64,000 bases of DNA from contig NZ_JASZYU010000005.1 in the NCBI RefSeq assembly GCF_030316825.1, positions 120,001-184,000 of the forward strand. Reading direction: 5' to 3'. Below, in pieces: positions 46,345-56,283 of the stretch. Position 1 is the first letter of the stretch. Each line of letters opens with the position of its first letter. A program made the translations under genes and the position numbers. Source of the DNA: Variovorax fucosicus (lineage in GTDB: Bacteria; Pseudomonadota; Gammaproteobacteria; Burkholderiales; Burkholderiaceae_C). The notes beneath the pieces were generated by a model. That model saw only the letters and a list, made by a program, of their open reading frames with translations, ran no database searches and was not told the DNA's origin.

Positions 46345-46970
46345 TCACGTCACCCGAACAATTGCGTGCGCGCTATGCGCAACCCGGTGAGCGCGCGCTG
46401 CGCAAGCAGCTTGCGCAGCTTGATGTGCACTGCCGCCGCTTCGTTGCGCTCGCGCCGTTCTGCGTGATCGCCAGCGCAGGGCAGGGCGGCGGACTGCTCG
46501 ACGCGTCGCCGCGCGGCGGCGCACCGGGTTTCGTGAAATCGCCGGATGCCCACACCCTGCTGCTGCCCGATGCAGGCGGCAACAACCGGCTCGACACGCT
46601 GGAAAACCTGCTGGCCGATCCGCGCCTCGGCCTGCTTTTCATGATCCCCGGCGTGGACGAGACGCTGCGCGTCAACGGCACCGCGCGGCTGCGCGACGAG
46701 GCTGGCCTCATCGACCTGTTCGCGCACGAGCGCCAACGGCCGAAACTGGTCATCGAGGTGGCGGTGCAGGAGGCCTACCTCCATTGCGCCAAGGCTTTCA
46801 TGCGCTCGCAGCTCTGGCAGCCCGACAGTTGGGGTGCACGCGAAGCCTTGCCGACGATGAACCAGATGATCAGCGACCAGATGGGTGCCGTGGCGGCCAC
46901 CGAATCGCAGGACGACATGCTCGCGCGCTACCGCACACAGCTCGCCGAAGAGCAGCGGCCCGGCGCCTGA
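46341..46970 (+). CDS. Pyridoxamine 5'-phosphate oxidase-family flavin-binding protein
   Basis: A 209-residue PPOX-class split-barrel protein, resembling the MSMEG_1061-type group. Characteristic parts are GGLLDASPRGGAPGFV, HTLLLPDAGGNNRLDTLENLL and GLLFMIPGVDETLRVNGTA (split by the limit). These use FMN or F420 and reduce small molecules; the true substrate is unknown. The GTG start overlaps the CPG2 stop (GTGA), so it is translationally coupled to it. The acyl-CoA dehydrogenase gene follows after 19 bases. Confidence 0.85.
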   Translation: MITSPEQLRARYAQPGERALRKQLAQLDVHCRRFVALAPFCVIASAGQGGGLLDASPRGGAPGFVKSPDAHTLLLPDAGGNNRLDTLENLLADPRLGLLFMIPGVDETLRVNGTARLRDEAGLIDLFAHERQRPKLVIEVAVQEAYLHCAKAFMRSQLWQPDSWGAREALPTMNQMISDQMGAVAATESQDDMLARYRTQLAEEQRPGA

Positions 46971-46989
46971 ACCTCCCGAAAGAAACCCC

Positions 46990-48120
46990 ATGCTGCTGAC
47001 CCCCGACCAGGAAGCCATCCGCGATGCGGTGCGCGATTTCGCCCAGGCCGAGCTCTGGCCGAACGCGCCGCGCTGGGATCGCGAGCACAGCTTTCCGAAA
47101 GAAGCGCACCAGGGCCTCGCCGCACTTGGCGCCTACGGCATCTGCGTGCCGGAGGAAGACGGCGGCGCCGGGCTCGACTACCTCACGCTTGCGCTGGTGC
47201 TCGAAGAAATCGCGGCCGGCGACGGCGGCACCAGCACAGCCATCAGCGTCACGAATTGCCCGGTCAATGCGATCCTCATGCGCTACGGCAATGCGCAGCA
47301 GAAAAAGCAGTGGCTGCAGCCGCTCGCACAGGGCCAGATGCTCGGCGCGTTCTGCCTGACCGAGCCGCAGGCCGGCAGCGATGCATCGAGCCTGCGCACC
47401 ACCGCAAAGCGCGATGCCGACGGCTACGTCATCGACGGCGTCAAGCAGTTCATCACCAGCGGCAAGAGCGGCCAGGTCGCTATCGTGATCGCGATGACCG
47501 ACAAGGCGGCCGGCAAGAAGGGCATGAGCGCCTTCCTCGTGCCCACTGATGCGCCGGGCTACAACGTGGCGCGGCTCGAAGACAAGCTGGGACAGCACAG
47601 CAGCGACACGGCGCAGATCAACTTCGACGCCTGCCGTGTTCCCGCCGAGAACCTGATCGGCCAGGAGGGCGAGGGTTACAAGATTGCGCTGGGCGCGCTC
47701 GAAGGCGGCCGCATCGGCATCGCCGCGCAGAGCGTGGGCATGGCGCGCAGCGCGTTCGACGTGGCGCTGGCCTATGCCAAGGAACGCCAGGCGTTCGGCG
47801 GCAGCATCTTCAACCAGCAGGCCGTGGGCTTTCGCCTTGCCGAATGCGCCACGCAACTCGAAGCTGCGCGCCAACTGATCTGGCACGCCGCGAGCCTGCG
47901 CGATGCCGGTCGCCCGTGCCTGAAAGAAGCGGCGATGGCCAAGCTGTTCGCCAGCGAGATGGCCGAAAAGGTCTGTAGCGCCGCGATCCAGACGCTGGGC
48001 GGCTATGGCTACGTCAACGACTTTCCGCTGGAGCGCATCTACCGCGACGTGCGTGTGTGCCAGATCTACGAAGGCACGTCGGACATCCAGAAACTCCTGA
48101 TTCAACGCGCCCTGGCCTGA
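46990..48120 (+). CDS. Acyl-CoA dehydrogenase
   Basis: A 376-residue FAD-dependent acyl-CoA dehydrogenase of the short/branched-chain type. AFCLTEPQAGSDASS and FITSGKSGQVAIVIA carry the FAD-binding signature, and QIYEGTSDIQKLLI has the C-terminal Glu base characteristic of butyryl/medium-chain enzymes. The length is standard. It may serve fatty-acid or branched-chain acid degradation, in line with the ligase and thiolase genes in this window. YchJ follows after eight bases. Confidence 0.92.
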   Translation: MLLTPDQEAIRDAVRDFAQAELWPNAPRWDREHSFPKEAHQGLAALGAYGICVPEEDGGAGLDYLTLALVLEEIAAGDGGTSTAISVTNCPVNAILMRYGNAQQKKQWLQPLAQGQMLGAFCLTEPQAGSDASSLRTTAKRDADGYVIDGVKQFITSGKSGQVAIVIAMTDKAAGKKGMSAFLVPTDAPGYNVARLEDKLGQHSSDTAQINFDACRVPAENLIGQEGEGYKIALGALEGGRIGIAAQSVGMARSAFDVALAYAKERQAFGGSIFNQQAVGFRLAECATQLEAARQLIWHAASLRDAGRPCLKEAAMAKLFASEMAEKVCSAAIQTLGGYGYVNDFPLERIYRDVRVCQIYEGTSDIQKLLIQRALA

Positions 48121-48128
48121 ACCCGCCG

Positions 48129-48551
48129 ATGGCCGACCCTTCCTGCCCTTGCGGCCGCAGCGACCAGCGCGCCCGGCCATTGCCCTACGGCCAGTGCTGT
48201 GGCCGCTACCTCGACCATTTCGACACGGTGCCTGCGCCCGATGCCGAATCGCTGATGCGTTCGCGCTACACGGCCTTCGTGCGCGAGCGTGCCGACTACC
48301 TGCTGGCGACCTGGCACGCGAGCCAGCGGCCCGCGCAAGTGAGCTTCGATCCCGACGTGCGCTGGCTGGGCCTGGAAGTACGCTCACGCAGCATGAGCGA
48401 CGGCGAGCATGCCGAAGTCGAGTTCGTCGCACGCCAGCGCGATGCCTCGGGCCGGGCCAGCCGGTTGCATGAGCGCAGCCGCTTCGTGCGCGAGGCCGGC
48501 GCGCCGGATGACCTGGTTCGCTGGTACTACCTCGACGGCGCGATGCTCTGA
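48129..48551 (+). CDS. YchJ-family protein with SEC-C zinc motif
   Basis: A 140-residue UPF0225/YchJ protein. An N-terminal SEC-C-type zinc motif reads CPCGRSDQRARPLPYGQCC (four cysteines), followed by the YchJ fold: LMRSRYTAFVRERADYLLATWH. These proteins are widespread, small and of unknown function. The start is the first ATG, and the gene follows the acyl-CoA dehydrogenase closely. Downstream 48552-48707 is non-coding; I see no terminator. Confidence 0.9.
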   Translation: MADPSCPCGRSDQRARPLPYGQCCGRYLDHFDTVPAPDAESLMRSRYTAFVRERADYLLATWHASQRPAQVSFDPDVRWLGLEVRSRSMSDGEHAEVEFVARQRDASGRASRLHERSRFVREAGAPDDLVRWYYLDGAML

Positions 48552-48707
48552 GCCAGTGCATTGTTTGCAAGGCAGAGACATATTGATTCCAATCAGGGGC
48601 TTTATCCCGCCCGCCGCAAGGCGCAAACTCCCTTCCAGTGACGATGCAGGCGCCGCAGGCGCCTGCTAAAACAGCACAACACAGCACGACCCGAAAGACG
48701 CTTGGCC

Positions 48708-49502
48708 ATGGCCAGCAGCATCCAACCCTTCCTTTGCGCCGCCGCGATGGCGGTCTGTACGCTCGCGCAGGCCGATTCGGCCGAGGCATTGCGCCCGTTT
48801 TCCAATGCCAAGAGCGAGCAGCCGCCCGCACCCTGGCACTTCACCAGCCTGCCGAACAAGACGCCGACCCGCTTCGAAGTCGTGCAGCAGGGCAGCCAGC
48901 GGGTGCTCAAGGTCGAGGCCGACCAGTCGTATGGCAACCTGGTGCACCGCACGCTGGTGCCGCTGCAGAGCGAACCGACGCTGGCCTGGCGTTGGCGGGT
49001 CGACCAGTTCGTGCAGGGCGCCGACCTGCGCACCAAGGCCGGCGACGACGGCGCGGCCAAGCTCTGCGTGTTTTTCGACTTTCCGGCCGACCGGCTCTCG
49101 TTTGCCGAGCGCGCCAAACTCACGCTGGCCCGCGCTGCCAGCGGCGAGGACGTGCCGAGTGAAGTGCTCTGCTACGTCTGGGACAACAAGGAGCCCAAGG
49201 GCACCTCGCTGGTCAACGCATTCACCAACCGCATGCGCATGGTGGTGCTCGAGTCGGGCGCTACCGCCGTGCCGGGCGGCTGGCTGTCCGAGCGCCGCAA
49301 CCTGCTGGCCGACTACCGGCGCGCGTTCGGCCAGGAGGCCGGCAGCACCGTGCCCGACGTGGTGGCGGTCGCGGTGTCGGCCGACGCAGACAACACCCAT
49401 GGTCACGGCCTGGCCTATTTCTCCGACCTCGACCTGCGCCCGGGCACTCCCGCGCAGAATGCCTCTGCGTCACCTTCGGCGGCCGCTGCCACGGCGGAGT
49501 GA
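48708..49502 (+). CDS. DUF3047 exported protein
   Basis: A 264-residue protein of the DUF3047 family. It has a signal peptide (AQADS cleavage region near residue 24), then the family segments ALRPFSNAKSEQPPAPWHF, WRWRVDQFV and VAVSADADNTHGHGLAYFSDL. The fold is thought to be a beta-sandwich; the role is unknown. The last 25 residues are Ala/Ser/Pro-rich low-complexity sequence. A TTG two codons earlier is a less likely start. It is followed by the DedA-rhodanese gene. Confidence 0.85.
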   Translation: MASSIQPFLCAAAMAVCTLAQADSAEALRPFSNAKSEQPPAPWHFTSLPNKTPTRFEVVQQGSQRVLKVEADQSYGNLVHRTLVPLQSEPTLAWRWRVDQFVQGADLRTKAGDDGAAKLCVFFDFPADRLSFAERAKLTLARAASGEDVPSEVLCYVWDNKEPKGTSLVNAFTNRMRMVVLESGATAVPGGWLSERRNLLADYRRAFGQEAGSTVPDVVAVAVSADADNTHGHGLAYFSDLDLRPGTPAQNASASPSAAAATAE

Positions 49503-49525
49503 GTGCCGGGCCACACGCTTTTCCC

Positions 49526-50476
49526 ATGAACGATCTCGTCGCACTTCTTGCCAATCAGGGCGCTGCCGTGGTGTTCGTCGCCACGCTGGCGGCGCGCCTC
49601 GGTGCGCCGGTGCCGGCGGTGCCTTTCCTGATCGTGGCGGGCGGGCTTTCGGTCGGCGGGCAGGTGTCGTTCGCGGCGGCGGTGCTGGCCGCCGTGATCG
49701 GCAACATCCTCGGTGACGGCGTCTGGTTCCTGGCCGGGCGGCGCTGGGGCTATCGCGTGATGCGCCTGCTGTGCCGCATTTCGCTCTCTGCCGACTCCTG
49801 CGTGCGGCGCAGCGAGGCGATCCTCGGCCGCTGGGGCGGGCTGTCCCTGATCGCCGCCAAGTTCGTGCCGGGCGTTTCGGTGGTGGCGCCGCCGATGGCC
49901 GGTGCGCTCGGCATGTCGAACACCCGCTTCCTGTCGTACGAGACGGCGGCGGCGCTGATCTGGACGCTCGGCTTCCTGCTGGTTGGCCGCATCTTCCATT
50001 CGGCCATCAATGACGTGCTCACGGTGCTGTCGAACATCGGACTCACGGCGGCGGTGTTCTGTGCCGCGATGCTCGCGCTGTTCCTGATGTGGCGCTACTA
50101 CATGCGCCGCATGGCGCTGCGCGCCGACGACATCGAGCACATCGACATCGACGTGCTGCGCGAGGCGCTGGCCGGCAGCAACGGCCCCACGCTGATCGAC
50201 GTGCGCGGTGCGGCGTCGCGCGCCCTCGACGACCGCGCGATTCCGGGCGCCGTCGGCATCGAACTCAAGCGCCTGCCCAAAGACCTGGGCGCGCTGGCCG
50301 ATGGCCGCGAGCTCGTGGTGTTCTGCGACTGCCCCGATGACGCCTCGGCGATCGCCGCGGCGCGCGTTCTGCTGGCTGCCGGCCTGCCGCGCGTGCGTGT
50401 GCTCGCGGGCGGGCTCGACGCCTGGATGGCCGCGGAGGCCGCCCTGTCGCCGGACGCCGACCCGGTCGCGGCCTAG
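49526..50476 (+). CDS. DedA-family membrane protein fused to a rhodanese domain
   Basis: A 316-residue protein. Residues 1-195 form a DedA/SNARE-associated domain with about five hydrophobic spans; the segment ILGRWGGLSLIAAKFVPGVSVVAPPMAG contains the family's FxxR/PG region. Residues 200-305 are a rhodanese domain with DVRGAASRALDDRAIPGAVGIE and the catalytic-loop FCDCPDDASA, where a Cys would bind sulfur. Both parts look intact. DedA proteins help membrane lipid or proton homeostasis; the fusion suggests coupling to sulfur or redox chemistry at the membrane. Confidence 0.87.
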   Translation: MNDLVALLANQGAAVVFVATLAARLGAPVPAVPFLIVAGGLSVGGQVSFAAAVLAAVIGNILGDGVWFLAGRRWGYRVMRLLCRISLSADSCVRRSEAILGRWGGLSLIAAKFVPGVSVVAPPMAGALGMSNTRFLSYETAAALIWTLGFLLVGRIFHSAINDVLTVLSNIGLTAAVFCAAMLALFLMWRYYMRRMALRADDIEHIDIDVLREALAGSNGPTLIDVRGAASRALDDRAIPGAVGIELKRLPKDLGALADGRELVVFCDCPDDASAIAAARVLLAAGLPRVRVLAGGLDAWMAAEAALSPDADPVAA

Positions 50477-50497
50477 ATCGGTTGCTACGATCGGCGG

Positions 50498-51199
50498 ATG
50501 CCCCATCATTTCCCTTTCGAGGCCGTGCTGTTCGACTGCGACGGCGTGCTGGTCGACTCCGAACCCATCACCAACGGCGTGCTGCGCGACATGCTGGAAG
50601 AACTCGGCTGGGTGCTCACGCGCGACGAGTGCATGCGCATCTTCGTCGGCAAGGCGGTCAAGGACGAGGCCGCCCTGATCGCGCAACGCACCGGCGTCGC
50701 GGTCACGCAAGACTGGCTGCAGGGGTTCTGGGCGCGTCGCAATGCCGCGCTCGATCGCGACCTGGTCGAAATCCCCGGGGCGCCGGCCGCCGTGCGGGCC
50801 TTGCATGCCACGCTGGACGGGCGCATCGCGTGCGCCTCGGGCGCAGACCGCGGCAAGGTGCGCTTGCAGCTCGAAAAAATCGGCCTGCTCGATGCGTTCG
50901 AGGGCCGCATCTTCAGCGGCCACGAAACGCCGCGCAGCAAGCCGTTCCCGGACGTGTACCTGGCCGCGGCGGCGGCGCTCGGCGTCGACCCGGCGCGCTG
51001 CGCGGTGGTCGAAGACACGGTCACCGGCGCCACCGCCGGCATTGCGGCCGGCGCCACGGTATTCGGCTACAGCCCGGGCGGGCTCGGCCACAGCAGTGCC
51101 GACGCACTGCGCGCCATCGGCGTGCGCGAGGTGTTCGTCGACATGGCGCAGTTGCCGGCGCTGCTGGCAGCCTGGCGTGCAGTGCCGCAGGTCGGCTGA
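50498..51199 (+). CDS. HAD-superfamily phosphatase (phosphoglycolate-phosphatase-like)
   Basis: A 233-residue HAD phosphatase with intact motifs: FDCDGVLVDSE (residues 9-19), a CASGADRGKV motif II Ser, a KPFPDVY motif III Lys and VVEDTVTGATAG motif IV. A helical cap of about 65 residues is inserted after motif I. Relatives are phosphoglycolate phosphatase, sugar-phosphatase and beta-phosphoglucomutase. The real substrate is unclear. Its first motif is standard, in contrast with the altered motif of gmhB at 25760. It ends just ahead of the TPP riboswitch. Confidence 0.9.
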   Translation: MPHHFPFEAVLFDCDGVLVDSEPITNGVLRDMLEELGWVLTRDECMRIFVGKAVKDEAALIAQRTGVAVTQDWLQGFWARRNAALDRDLVEIPGAPAAVRALHATLDGRIACASGADRGKVRLQLEKIGLLDAFEGRIFSGHETPRSKPFPDVYLAAAAALGVDPARCAVVEDTVTGATAGIAAGATVFGYSPGGLGHSSADALRAIGVREVFVDMAQLPALLAAWRAVPQVG

Positions 51200-51227
51200 C
51201 CGGTATTCGCCGGAGCAGGACTAGAAT

Positions 51228-51333
51228 CCGCCTCGCTCCGGGGTGCACGCGAAGACAGCGTGCTGAGATGGCCATCCACCAGGCCGAACCCGCGAACTTG
51301 AACCGGTTAGTACCGGCGGAAGAAGAGCTGCAG
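51228..51333 (+). ncRNA. TPP (THI-box) riboswitch upstream of thiC
   Basis: The conserved THI-box pieces are present in order: GGGGTGC at about 51239, GCTGAGATGG at 51261-51270, CCCGCGAACTTGAACCGG and TTAGTACCGGCGGAAG at about 51289-51320. These form the thiamin pyrophosphate aptamer. A downstream GATCCGGG / CCCGGGATC hairpin (about 51340-51368) and the ribosome site CCAGGAG at 51401 could be the switching part. Binding of TPP should lower thiC expression. Confidence 0.92.
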
Positions 51334-51413
51334 TTCCCCGATCCGGGAGTCCATTCAGGCCCGGGATCCGTCGAGCGATTGCGGAGCACCCCTTTTCAAA
51401 CCAGGAGTGCCCC

Positions 51414-53297
<1,884 letters not shown>

Positions 53298-53322
53298 GCC
53301 GCCAGGGCGGCGCCACGCGGGC

Positions 53323-53580
53323 TCAGGCTTTCAGCGCTTCTTCCTGCCACTCGCCGACATCTGCACCTGGATCGGAAATCGGGTGCAGCTTGTCGCTGCG
53401 GCAGAAGTAGGTCCAGCCTTCGAACGCCACGTCGTAGTAGGTGCCGGGCAGGTAACTTTCATCGGGCGCCTCATAGGGGGCCGACACCACCTCGACGATG
53501 CGCCCGACCGCGTCGCGGGTGGCGGGGCTCGCCTCGCAACTGCTGTCGACGTAGCACAGCGTGCCGATCCGGATGGTCAT
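53323..53580 (-). CDS. Small hypothetical protein
   Basis: An 85-residue protein opening MTIRIGTLCYVDSS, with two later cysteines at most and a C-terminal acidic tail. I do not recognise a family; it could be a beta-barrel, SH3-like domain. It runs opposite to thiC, ending 26 bases after it, and is divergent from the TIR-like protein gene, with 171 bases between them. Codon usage looks normal. Downstream context gives no clear function. Confidence 0.6.
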   Translation of the reverse strand: MTIRIGTLCYVDSSCEASPATRDAVGRIVEVVSAPYEAPDESYLPGTYYDVAFEGWTYFCRSDKLHPISDPGADVGEWQEEALKA

Positions 53581-53751
53581 CGCAAATCCTCCTGGGGTGG
53601 AGAAAGGGTGAAGCCACCATTCTGGCGCGGCCGGCCGTGCTCTGCGGCACGTACCCACACTTGCCGAAGGCCCGAAGCCAAGGCAAAGTCGGCCCCCAAC
53701 AAGGGAGCGCCAACACATGCGCCGGCGCGCATGCAGCCACGGGTGCCCTCC

Positions 53752-54396
53752 ATGAACGAGATCAATGTCTTCGTCAGTGTCGGCGGAACCGCCAATGACC
53801 AGCAGGAGGCCTTCGTGCGTGCCGTCGAAGACCGGCTTCGAAGCGAGGGCCTGATACCGCACACGGTCGGCCGGAACGCCTTCAGCGCCGATGCACCGCT
53901 GAAAGCCGTGACCGAGCTGCTCGACAAGTGCGCCGGCACCGTCGTGATCGCGCTGGAGCGTTCGTATTTCGCCACCGGGCTGGACAAGCGTGGCGGGCCG
54001 AAGCAGGCCGAACTGGCCGACATCCGGCTGCCCACGCCCTGGAACCAGATCGAGGCGGCGATGGCCTACAGCCGCGGTCATCCCCTGCTGGTGGTTGTGG
54101 AGGCCGGCATCCGGAGCGAAGGCCTGCTGGAACGCGGCAACGACTGGTACGTGCAATGGGTCAAGCCCGAAGCGGGGGCGTTGGCGACCACGGAGTTCAA
54201 TGGCGTGCTCGCCAGCTGGAAGCAGAAGATGCTGCAGCCATCGAAAAAGGTCGCCACGGCCAAGGCGCCCACCGAGATGACGGTCGGCGAACTGGTCGCC
54301 GGGCTCAAGCCGACGCAACTGTGGAGCGTGCTCGGCGCCGTGGCGGTTCTGGTCGGCGGGGCGTTCGCACTGGGCGGCAAGTTATTCGGCGCGTAG
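53752..54396 (+). CDS. TIR-like/nucleoside-deoxyribosyltransferase-like protein with C-terminal membrane anchor
   Basis: A 214-residue protein. Residues 1-140 suggest an alpha/beta nucleotide-handling domain: a first strand NVFVSVGG, a strand TVVIALER (63-70), and WNQIEAAMAYSRGHPLLVVVE (97-117), whose Glu101 would match the catalytic Glu of TIR/deoxyribosyltransferase folds. Residues 190-208 form one hydrophobic helix near the C-terminus. This is a fold inference; no family name could be confirmed. Such domains can degrade NAD or nucleotides in immunity. Start ATG at 53752 is chosen; an ATG at 53731 is possible. Next gene is RIO kinase, 34 bases away. Confidence 0.6.
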   Translation: MNEINVFVSVGGTANDQQEAFVRAVEDRLRSEGLIPHTVGRNAFSADAPLKAVTELLDKCAGTVVIALERSYFATGLDKRGGPKQAELADIRLPTPWNQIEAAMAYSRGHPLLVVVEAGIRSEGLLERGNDWYVQWVKPEAGALATTEFNGVLASWKQKMLQPSKKVATAKAPTEMTVGELVAGLKPTQLWSVLGAVAVLVGGAFALGGKLFGA

Positions 54397-54430
54397 CGGC
54401 GCCCGGGCCGACACGGCGCAAAATGGGCCG

Positions 54431-55279
54431 ATGAAAGCACCCCCCAGACTCCAGGCCCTGATCGAAGAGGGCCTGATCGACAGCGTGGTGCGCCAGCTCA
54501 TGAGCGGCAAGGAAGCGATGGTCTACGTGGTGCGCTGCGGCGACGAGACGCGCTGCGCCAAGATCTACAAGGAAGCGACGCAGCGCAGCTTTCGCCAGGC
54601 GGTCGACTACACCGAGAACCGCAAGGTCAAGAACTCGCGCCTCCAGCGCGCCATGGCCAAGGGCACGAAGTTCGGCCGCCAGGCCACCGAGGCCGCCTGG
54701 CAAAGCGCCGAGGTCGATGCGCTCTACCGCCTGGCTGCGGCCGGCGTGCGCGTGCCCGAGCCCCACAACTTCTGCGACGGCGTGCTGCTCATGGAACTGG
54801 TGACCGACGCCGAAGGCGATGCGGCGCCACGCCTGAACGACGTGGTGTTTTCGCCCGACGATGCGCGCCGGCACCACGGCACGCTGATCCGGGAAGTGGT
54901 GCGCATGCTCTGCGCCGGCGTCGTGCACGGCGACCTGTCGGAGTTCAACGTGCTGCTGGCGGCCGACGGCCCGGTCATCATCGACCTGCCCCAGGCGGTG
55001 GACGCCGCGGGCAACAACCACGCCCGGCGCATGCTGCTGCGCGACGTGGACAACCTCAAGGGCTTCTTCGGCCAGTTCGCACCCGAGCTGCTGCGCACGC
55101 GCTTCGGCGAGGAGATCTGGCACCTGTACGAGCGCGGCGTCCTGTCGCCCGAAACGGCGCTGACGGGTGCCTTCGAGCGTGCGGCCGGCCCGGTGGACGT
55201 GGGCGGCGTGCTGCGCGAAGTAGACGATGCACGGGCCGAAGAGGCCGCGCGGCGCCTGCGACTGGTACGACCGGCCTAG
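54431..55279 (+). CDS. RIO-type serine protein kinase
   Basis: A 282-residue protein of the bacterial RIO kinase group (PA4780-like). MSGKEAMVYVV is the P-loop-like motif, CAKIYK holds the ATP Lys, GVVHGDLSEFNVLL is the catalytic loop with Asp and Asn, and IIDLPQAVD is the metal-binding loop. All key residues are visible. It sits between the TIR-like protein and two tail-tube genes, 34 and 81 bases away. Targets are unknown; some eukaryotic homologues act in ribosome maturation. Confidence 0.88.
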   Translation: MKAPPRLQALIEEGLIDSVVRQLMSGKEAMVYVVRCGDETRCAKIYKEATQRSFRQAVDYTENRKVKNSRLQRAMAKGTKFGRQATEAAWQSAEVDALYRLAAAGVRVPEPHNFCDGVLLMELVTDAEGDAAPRLNDVVFSPDDARRHHGTLIREVVRMLCAGVVHGDLSEFNVLLAADGPVIIDLPQAVDAAGNNHARRMLLRDVDNLKGFFGQFAPELLRTRFGEEIWHLYERGVLSPETALTGAFERAAGPVDVGGVLREVDDARAEEAARRLRLVRPA

Positions 55280-55360
55280 GGCGCAAGACATGTCGCCGCA
55301 AGGGCGGCGCCTCGCTACGCTCGCCTTTCGCCGCCTCCCGGCAGGCGCAAGGAGCACCGC

Positions 55361-55810
55361 ATGGCCACACTGCGCGACAAACCGTATGCAGGGTTCAATT
55401 TTCTGGTCGACCTCGGCGATGGCGAGACCGGTGGGCCGGCCGCCGGTTTCCAGGAAGTCAGCGGCATCGGGACGGAAGTGGCCGTCATCGAATACCGCAA
55501 CGGCAACGCCCGAGAGAACAGCGTCACCAAGCTGACCGGGCTGAACAAAGTGGGCGACGTGCATTTCCGGCGCGGCCTGATGGGCTCGCTCCAGCTCTAC
55601 CAATGGCTCGACCAGATCCGCAATGGCGACGCCAACGCGACGCGCACGGTCGTCGTCCATCTGCTGAACGAAGCGCACGAGCCGGTGCAAACCTGGAGGT
55701 TGCTGCGTGCGCGCATCATCAAACACACCAGCGGCCCCTTCAACGCGCAGTCGAGCGACGTGGCGATGGAGGAGATGGTGCTGGCCTGCGAGCGCCTGGA
55801 ACTCGAATGA
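55361..55810 (+). CDS. Phage/contractile tail tube protein, gp19-like, copy 1
   Basis: A 149-residue member of the T4 gp19 / contractile-tail-tube family. KPYAGFNFLVDLGDG at the start and GFQEVSGIGTEVAVIEYRNGN, then GDVHFRRGLMGSLQLYQWLDQIRNG, and the C-terminal FNAQSSDVAMEEMVLACERLEL are typical of tube proteins. It overlaps the next gene by four bases (ATGA). No sheath, baseplate, spike or ATPase gene is present nearby, so a full phage or injection system is not in this window. Confidence 0.87.
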   Translation: MATLRDKPYAGFNFLVDLGDGETGGPAAGFQEVSGIGTEVAVIEYRNGNARENSVTKLTGLNKVGDVHFRRGLMGSLQLYQWLDQIRNGDANATRTVVVHLLNEAHEPVQTWRLLRARIIKHTSGPFNAQSSDVAMEEMVLACERLELE

Positions 55811-56283
55811 GCCCCAGGGCCCGGCGGCCGGACACCCGGGCCGCGTTGCAGCGGCCGCTGACCAGCGGCAACTTCCTGGTCGATCTCGGCATGGGTGACC
55901 CGCGCGCGCCGGAAGCCGGATTCTGCGAGGTAGTGTTTCCGGAATTCATGCTCGCGCACCCTGAGGCGGGTCCGACGGCGGACCGGGTGGCGGGCCCGGC
56001 CTTGGCCGCGCCGACCCCTGCGTACCTGGTGCTGCGCCGGGCCGCCACCGGCGCGCTGGACCTGTACCAGTGGTGGGTGCTGGCGCGCGATGCCCGCAAG
56101 CCGCCGCCACGGCGCACGGTCACGGTCGAGTTGCTTGCCGCCGACATGACGGTGACCGTGATGCGCTGGCGCTTCCTGAAGGCGTCGCCGGTGAGCTTGG
56201 CCTATTCGCCGCTCAACGCGCAGGTGCCGGGGCTGCTCTACGAGACCTTGTCGCTGGCCTTCGACAGGGTGGAGATGGGCTGA
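55807..56283 (+). CDS. Phage/contractile tail tube protein, gp19-like, copy 2
   Basis: A 158-residue second, divergent gp19-like protein. The opening SGNFLVDLGMGDPRAPEAGFCEV and the end SLAYSPLNAQVPGLLYETLSLAFDRVEMG follow the pattern of copy 1 (the quoted stretches are abbreviated). It has an extra Arg/Pro-rich N-terminus and a longer central region. It is translationally coupled to copy 1, and its end overlaps the convergent AraC regulator gene by 46 bases. A pair of inner-tube-like proteins often caps or forms the tube start; the purpose here is unknown. Confidence 0.78.
   Translation: MSPRARRPDTRAALQRPLTSGNFLVDLGMGDPRAPEAGFCEVVFPEFMLAHPEAGPTADRVAGPALAAPTPAYLVLRRAATGALDLYQWWVLARDARKPPPRRTVTVELLAADMTVTVMRWRFLKASPVSLAYSPLNAQVPGLLYETLSLAFDRVEMG

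Noticed and set aside
55291..55310. A CGCCGC/GCGGCG hairpin after the RIO kinase gene as a terminator
   Set aside because: The stem is only 6 bp and no T-run follows; such G+C-rich pairs arise often by chance here.
53752..56283. A complete antiphage or contractile injection system
   Set aside because: Only an effector-like protein, a kinase and tube-like proteins are present; no sheath, baseplate, nucleotide cyclase or recognition gene was found, so it is kept as a hypothesis only.
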